DNA of 64,000 nt from Ereboglobus sp. PH5-10 (GTDB lineage: Bacteria > Verrucomicrobiota > Verrucomicrobiia > Opitutales > Opitutaceae). Below the pieces are notes generated by a model. It saw nothing but the letters and a program-made list of their open reading frames with translations, did no database searches and had not been told where the DNA came from. Positions 60,570 through 64,000 of the stretch are shown in pieces. Where the stretch lies: assembly GCF_029504735.1 (NCBI RefSeq), contig NZ_JAQFIP010000007.1, positions 1-64,000 of the forward strand, written 5' to 3'. Position 1 is the stretch's first letter; every line of letters begins with the position of its first letter. The translations under genes were made by a program, and so were the position numbers.

Positions 60570-61487
60570 TTACCCAACCAGGTTTTTCAACGCCGTCAGG
60601 TATTTGGCCTGGGTGTCGGCGATCACGTTTTCGGGCAGGCGGGGGGCGGGCGGTTTTTTGTCCCAGTTGATTGCGAGCAGGTGGTCGCGCACGAATTGTT
60701 TGTCGTAACTCGGGGGTGATTGGTCGGGCGCGTAGCTTTCGGCGGGCCAGTAGCGCGAGGAGTCGGGCGTGAGCAGCTCGTCGATCAGGATCAGGTTGCC
60801 CGCCTCGTCGGTGCCAAATTCAAATTTCGTGTCGGCGAGAATCATGCCCGCCTGCTTGGCGCGGTCGTGCCCGAGCGTGTAGAGCGCGATGCTGGCGGCT
60901 TTCACTTTTTGATAGAGCGCGGCGCCGACGGCGGCCTCGCCTTGCGCGTCGTTGATCGGCTCGTCGTGCTGGCCTTTGGGTGCCTTGGTTGTCGGGGTGA
61001 AAATCGGTTCGGGCAGTTTGTCGGCCTGGCGCAGTCCGGCGGGGAGTTTGATGCCGCAGACATCGCCGGTTTTTTGATAGGAGTCCCAACCGCTGCCCAC
61101 GAGATAGCCGCGCACCACGCACTCGATTGTGAGGGGCTTGAGTTTGCGCACGATCATCGAGCGCAGTTGCAGGTCGCGATCCTTGATGCCGCGGCGCGCG
61201 AACTCGCCCGGCTGGTCGGGCAGCAGGTGGTTGGGCACGATGTTTGCCTTTGCCGCCTGCGCGAACCACCAGTTGCTCATTTGCGTGAGAATGACGCCCT
61301 TGCCGGGAATCCCGTCGGGAAGAATCACGTCGAAGGCCGAAAGCCGGTCGCTGGCCGTGATCAACAGGGCGTCCCCGAGGTCAAAGATGTCGCGGACTTT
61401 TCCCGAGGCGATTTTTGGGAATGGCAGCCCGTCGATGGAAGTGACGGCCTTGGCGGGCAGGGATGCGGCGATTTCGTCGTAGGTCAT
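60570..61487 (-). CDS. purC: phosphoribosylaminoimidazole-succinocarboxamide synthase
   Basis: 305 residues, the longer type of SAICAR synthetase. I-A-S-G-K-V-R-D-I-F-D-L-G near residue 27 (ATP loop), A-S-D-R-L-S-A-F-D, E-C-V-V-R-G-Y-L-V-G-S-G-W near 117 and L-I-D-E-L-L-T-P-D-S-S-R-Y-W near 215. It joins aspartate to CAIR in purine synthesis. It is alone and divergent from the histidine kinase gene, with 194 bp between starts. Confidence 0.96.
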   Translation of the reverse strand: MTYDEIAASLPAKAVTSIDGLPFPKIASGKVRDIFDLGDALLITASDRLSAFDVILPDGIPGKGVILTQMSNWWFAQAAKANIVPNHLLPDQPGEFARRGIKDRDLQLRSMIVRKLKPLTIECVVRGYLVGSGWDSYQKTGDVCGIKLPAGLRQADKLPEPIFTPTTKAPKGQHDEPINDAQGEAAVGAALYQKVKAASIALYTLGHDRAKQAGMILADTKFEFGTDEAGNLILIDELLTPDSSRYWPAESYAPDQSPPSYDKQFVRDHLLAINWDKKPPAPRLPENVIADTQAKYLTALKNLVG

Positions 61488-61681
61488 GGCGTTGGAAAAA
61501 ACATACTAGTGAGTGCCGAAAAATGGAAAATAAAAGCCGGAAATTAAAAAACCGACGGTTTTTCACATTATCGTTGAGATTGCGGGCCCGACATTGCCAA
61601 TTCTTGCAAAAATAACCGCGTTGGCATATCGCATTGATAGTCCACCGCAATTCAACACACGCACGCACACGGCATTCGCTC

Positions 61682-63826
61682 ATGACCAAATCGCACACAC
61701 TCTTCAGGGACACGCTTAGTGAAGCTGAGAAAGAGTTTCGCCGCATGTGCGACAACTCGCCCATTTGCATCTGGATGTCCAACACCGCGGGCACCGGGTT
61801 TTTCTTCAACAAGGCATGGCGCTCCTACACCGGGGAGGATGTGGTCGAGCGTTTCGATGAGTGGTATGAAAACATCCACCCGGACGAGCGCAACATGGTC
61901 AGCGCGCGCCATAATAAACATTTTGCCGCGCGCGCCCCCTACCGCGTCGAGTATCGCCTGCGCAGGCACGATGGCGTTTACCGCTGGATCATCTCGCACG
62001 CGTCGCCCTACTACGATTCGAAAAACCATTTCGCCGGCTTCATAAGCGTGTGCATCGATTTTAACGACCAGCACGAGTTTGAAAACACGCTTGCGATGCG
62101 CGCGCTCAAGCAGACCGCGCTCGCCGCCTACGGACGCCTCGCGCTCGAAGTGCGCAAGTTCGGCGAGCTCACGCACAAGGCGGTCAACGTGATTCTTGAG
62201 ACGCTTCACGTCGATTGCGCCTACCTCGCCTCGCTCAACCACGACACGCACGAGCTCACCCTCGAGGCTTTCGCCTGCCGGCTCGGCCAGAACCCGCCGC
62301 CCGAGCTCGGCCATGTCAAACCCGCCGCGCTTTCAATCACGCGCGCGATGCAACTGGCCGACGACCGCGAAAATTTTCCGCTCGCGCAGCTCCTTGCCAG
62401 CAAGGGTATCCAGTCCTCGCTCATTTGCCCCGTCGGGTCGGGCGGGCAACTTTACGGCTACTTTTTTGCCAACACGCGCAGCGTCCGCACGTTTTCCTCG
62501 GACGCCGTTGATTTCATTCAGGGACTTTCCAACGTCCTTGCCGCCGTGCACCAGCGCGAGCACGCCGAGAAGGCGCTGGCCGAAAGCGAGCAGAAACTCC
62601 TGCAGGCGCAAAAAGTCGAGGCCGTCGGGCTCCTCGCGGGCGGCATCGCGCATGATTTCAACAACCTGCTCACTGCCATTTGCGGTTACACCGAGCTTCT
62701 TCAAAAAGACATCACCCAGCTTTCGCTCAACGAGGCCGCCACGCGAACGCTCCGCGCGCACACCGCCGGCATCGAAAACGCCGCGCTTCGCGCCTCCAAG
62801 CTCGTGCGCCAGCTCCTCACCTTCAGCCGCACCCAGTCAACGCAAATTGCCCGCATAGACATCAACGCCCTCATCCTCGATTTCAAGGACCTCATCACGG
62901 CCTTTCTTCGCAGCGGCATCCACCTCGAGCTCAAGCTCGGCCCCGAGCCGGTCTACGCCTATGTGGATCGCAACCAAATCGAACAGGTCATCCTCAACCT
63001 CGCCATCAACAGCCGCGACGCCATGCCCAAGGGCGGAAGCCTCACCATCAGTGTTGCCGGCGCGGATGTCGCGGCCTCGCCGGAAAACGGCGGGCTTGAG
63101 CCGGGCCGTTACGCGCAAGTCTCCATCACCGACACGGGCGCCGGCATGCCGCCCGAGGTTCGTGATAAAATCTTCACGCCCTTTTTCACCACAAAACCCA
63201 AGAGCCGCGGCACCGGTCTCGGCCTGGTCACTTGCGCCAACATCGTTAAGAACGCGCGCGGAAAAATCAGCTTTGAGACCGCGCAAGGCAAGGGGACGAC
63301 ATTCACGCTGCTCCTCCCCGACATTGCGCCGGCGCGGACAGTCGCGCCCGCCGACGCCTCGGTGTCGCCCTTCTTTCTCGAACGCGACAGCAACCCGCCG
63401 ATTCCCGCGCCGCGCGCCATGCCGGACGCGCCCTCGGACGAACCCGACCTGCCCACCGGCGCCGAGACGATCATTCTCGTCGAGGATGACGCAGCCATTC
63501 GCGAAGTCACCGCCGCCATCCTCGAGTCGCTCGGTTACACCGTGCGCGCCTACGGCACAGGCGAGGCGCTCCTCACGCAATACCGCGTCGATGTGAACAC
63601 CGTGCTCGCCGACGCCAGGCTCCTCATCACCGACATCAACATGCCCGGCATCAGCGGACGCCAGCTTGCGGACCGCATGCGCGCCATGCACTCCGGGGAG
63701 ATGCGCGTGCTCTTTATATCGGGCTTTGTCACCGCCTCCCTTCAAAAAAGCACCGCGCATTTCCTCGAAAAACCTTTCACTCGCGACATCCTTGCCAGAA
63801 AAGTGCGTGAAGTTTTGGATGAATAA
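61682..63826 (+). CDS. PAS-GAF hybrid histidine kinase with receiver domain
   Basis: 714 residues, no membrane segment. PAS about 15-125 (D-N-S-P-I-C-I-W, D-G-V-Y-R-W-I), GAF about 150-300, a coiled linker, then the kinase core: H-box G-G-I-A-H-D-F-N-N-L-L near 322, N-box D-R-N-Q-I-E-Q-V-I-L-N-L near 430, G-boxes D-T-G-A-G-M-P and G-T-G-L-G-L. The C-terminal receiver (from about 595) has V-E-D-D-A and the phospho-acceptor D-I-N-M-P-G, then F-L-E-K-P-F. It probably passes phosphate to a separate regulator. ATG 61682 chosen; longer frame from 61634 has no domain. Confidence 0.93.
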   Translation: MTKSHTLFRDTLSEAEKEFRRMCDNSPICIWMSNTAGTGFFFNKAWRSYTGEDVVERFDEWYENIHPDERNMVSARHNKHFAARAPYRVEYRLRRHDGVYRWIISHASPYYDSKNHFAGFISVCIDFNDQHEFENTLAMRALKQTALAAYGRLALEVRKFGELTHKAVNVILETLHVDCAYLASLNHDTHELTLEAFACRLGQNPPPELGHVKPAALSITRAMQLADDRENFPLAQLLASKGIQSSLICPVGSGGQLYGYFFANTRSVRTFSSDAVDFIQGLSNVLAAVHQREHAEKALAESEQKLLQAQKVEAVGLLAGGIAHDFNNLLTAICGYTELLQKDITQLSLNEAATRTLRAHTAGIENAALRASKLVRQLLTFSRTQSTQIARIDINALILDFKDLITAFLRSGIHLELKLGPEPVYAYVDRNQIEQVILNLAINSRDAMPKGGSLTISVAGADVAASPENGGLEPGRYAQVSITDTGAGMPPEVRDKIFTPFFTTKPKSRGTGLGLVTCANIVKNARGKISFETAQGKGTTFTLLLPDIAPARTVAPADASVSPFFLERDSNPPIPAPRAMPDAPSDEPDLPTGAETIILVEDDAAIREVTAAILESLGYTVRAYGTGEALLTQYRVDVNTVLADARLLITDINMPGISGRQLADRMRAMHSGEMRVLFISGFVTASLQKSTAHFLEKPFTRDILARKVREVLDE

Positions 63827-63843
63827 CCTTTCGCTCCATTTCA

Positions 63844-64000
63844 ATGGATCTCATCACAACGCCCGCATTCATATTCTGCCTGTGCACCGTCGTGTGCATT
63901 GTGCTCTGCCACGCCATCTGGCGCTGGCGGGAAAACCGCAACAACGAGCGCGTCACCCCCGGCTTCAAGCTCCTGCGCGGCCCCGGTGAATCGCTCCAAC
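63844..64000 (+). CDS. N-terminal end of a membrane-anchored protein (cut by window)
   Basis: Starts at ATG 63844, 17 bp after the kinase stop, and runs off the window. 52 residues visible: a hydrophobic segment (F-I-F-C-L-C-T-V-V-C-I-V-L-C) followed by R-W-R-E-N-R and P-G-F-K-L-L-R-G-P-G-E. A single-span membrane anchor is likely. The family cannot be named from this fragment. Confidence 0.6.
   Translation, partial: MDLITTPAFIFCLCTVVCIVLCHAIWRWRENRNNERVTPGFKLLRGPGESLQ

Overview
The window is GC-rich bacterial chromosome, and the gene content points to a verrucomicrobial genome, most likely an Opitutaceae-type anaerobe. The main evidence is a bacterial microcompartment (BMC) locus of the Planctomycetes-Verrucomicrobia (PVM) type at 47.9-57.9 kb. 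It has only BMC-H and BMC-P shell genes (three of each), with pduL, a CoA-acylating aldehyde dehydrogenase, acetate kinase and a class II aldolase. Locus types of this kind degrade L-fucose and L-rhamnose. The taxonomic placement is inference. No rRNA, tRNA or CRISPR array was seen.

Layout. 0-7.2 kb: an IS1380-type transposase end, a nucleotidyltransferase pair, an S41 peptidase lipoprotein, upp, a DUF481 outer-membrane-type protein, an RlmI-like methyltransferase and an O-antigen-ligase-like membrane protein. 7.2-13.6 kb is an accessory stretch: a duplicated 150-bp leader, AT-rich orphan genes, class I aldolase, a Ser-type sulfatase and a decayed REP-associated transposase. 13.7-17.3 kb is an arsenic-type operon (arsR, arsP-like permease, two thioredoxin-like proteins, ccdA) with a truncated arsC remnant. 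17.4-20.7 kb has rodA and RNase G. 20.8-27.6 kb is a glycerophosphodiester/pentose-phosphate group: two tandem GDPDs, araD, araM, an OPA-family transporter and a DeoR regulator. 27.7-47.6 kb is mostly housekeeping (AAA/DUF4143 ATPase, M32 carboxypeptidase, tatD, nadC, birA, coaX, a PocR-AraC regulator, archaemetzincin, ABC ATPase, ruvB, holB, priA, fur). 58-64 kb has a REP-associated transposase with REPs, an LRR protein, purC and a hybrid histidine kinase.

How the genes work together. In the BMC, aldolase cleaves a deoxysugar phosphate to lactaldehyde inside the shell. The aldehyde dehydrogenase makes the acyl-CoA, PduL makes the acyl-phosphate, and acetate kinase recovers ATP. Two unrelated genes are embedded in the operon: an exported PAP2 phosphatase-phosphodiesterase fusion and a DUF1016/PDDEXK nuclease. 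The PocR-AraC protein at 35.4 kb is a candidate regulator.

Most unusual. The window is full of short-word imperfect repeats (periods of about 7-10 nt) and inverted-repeat cassettes sitting exactly at gene edges, especially in the BMC operon. They end a few bases before start codons, supply C-termini and stop codons, and in two BMC enzymes (acetate kinase, aldolase) appear as in-frame insertions. One cassette at 34.1-34.6 kb encloses a four-helix-bundle gene between terminal inverted repeats and looks like a small mobile unit; repeat-only relatives of it occur in the BMC operon.
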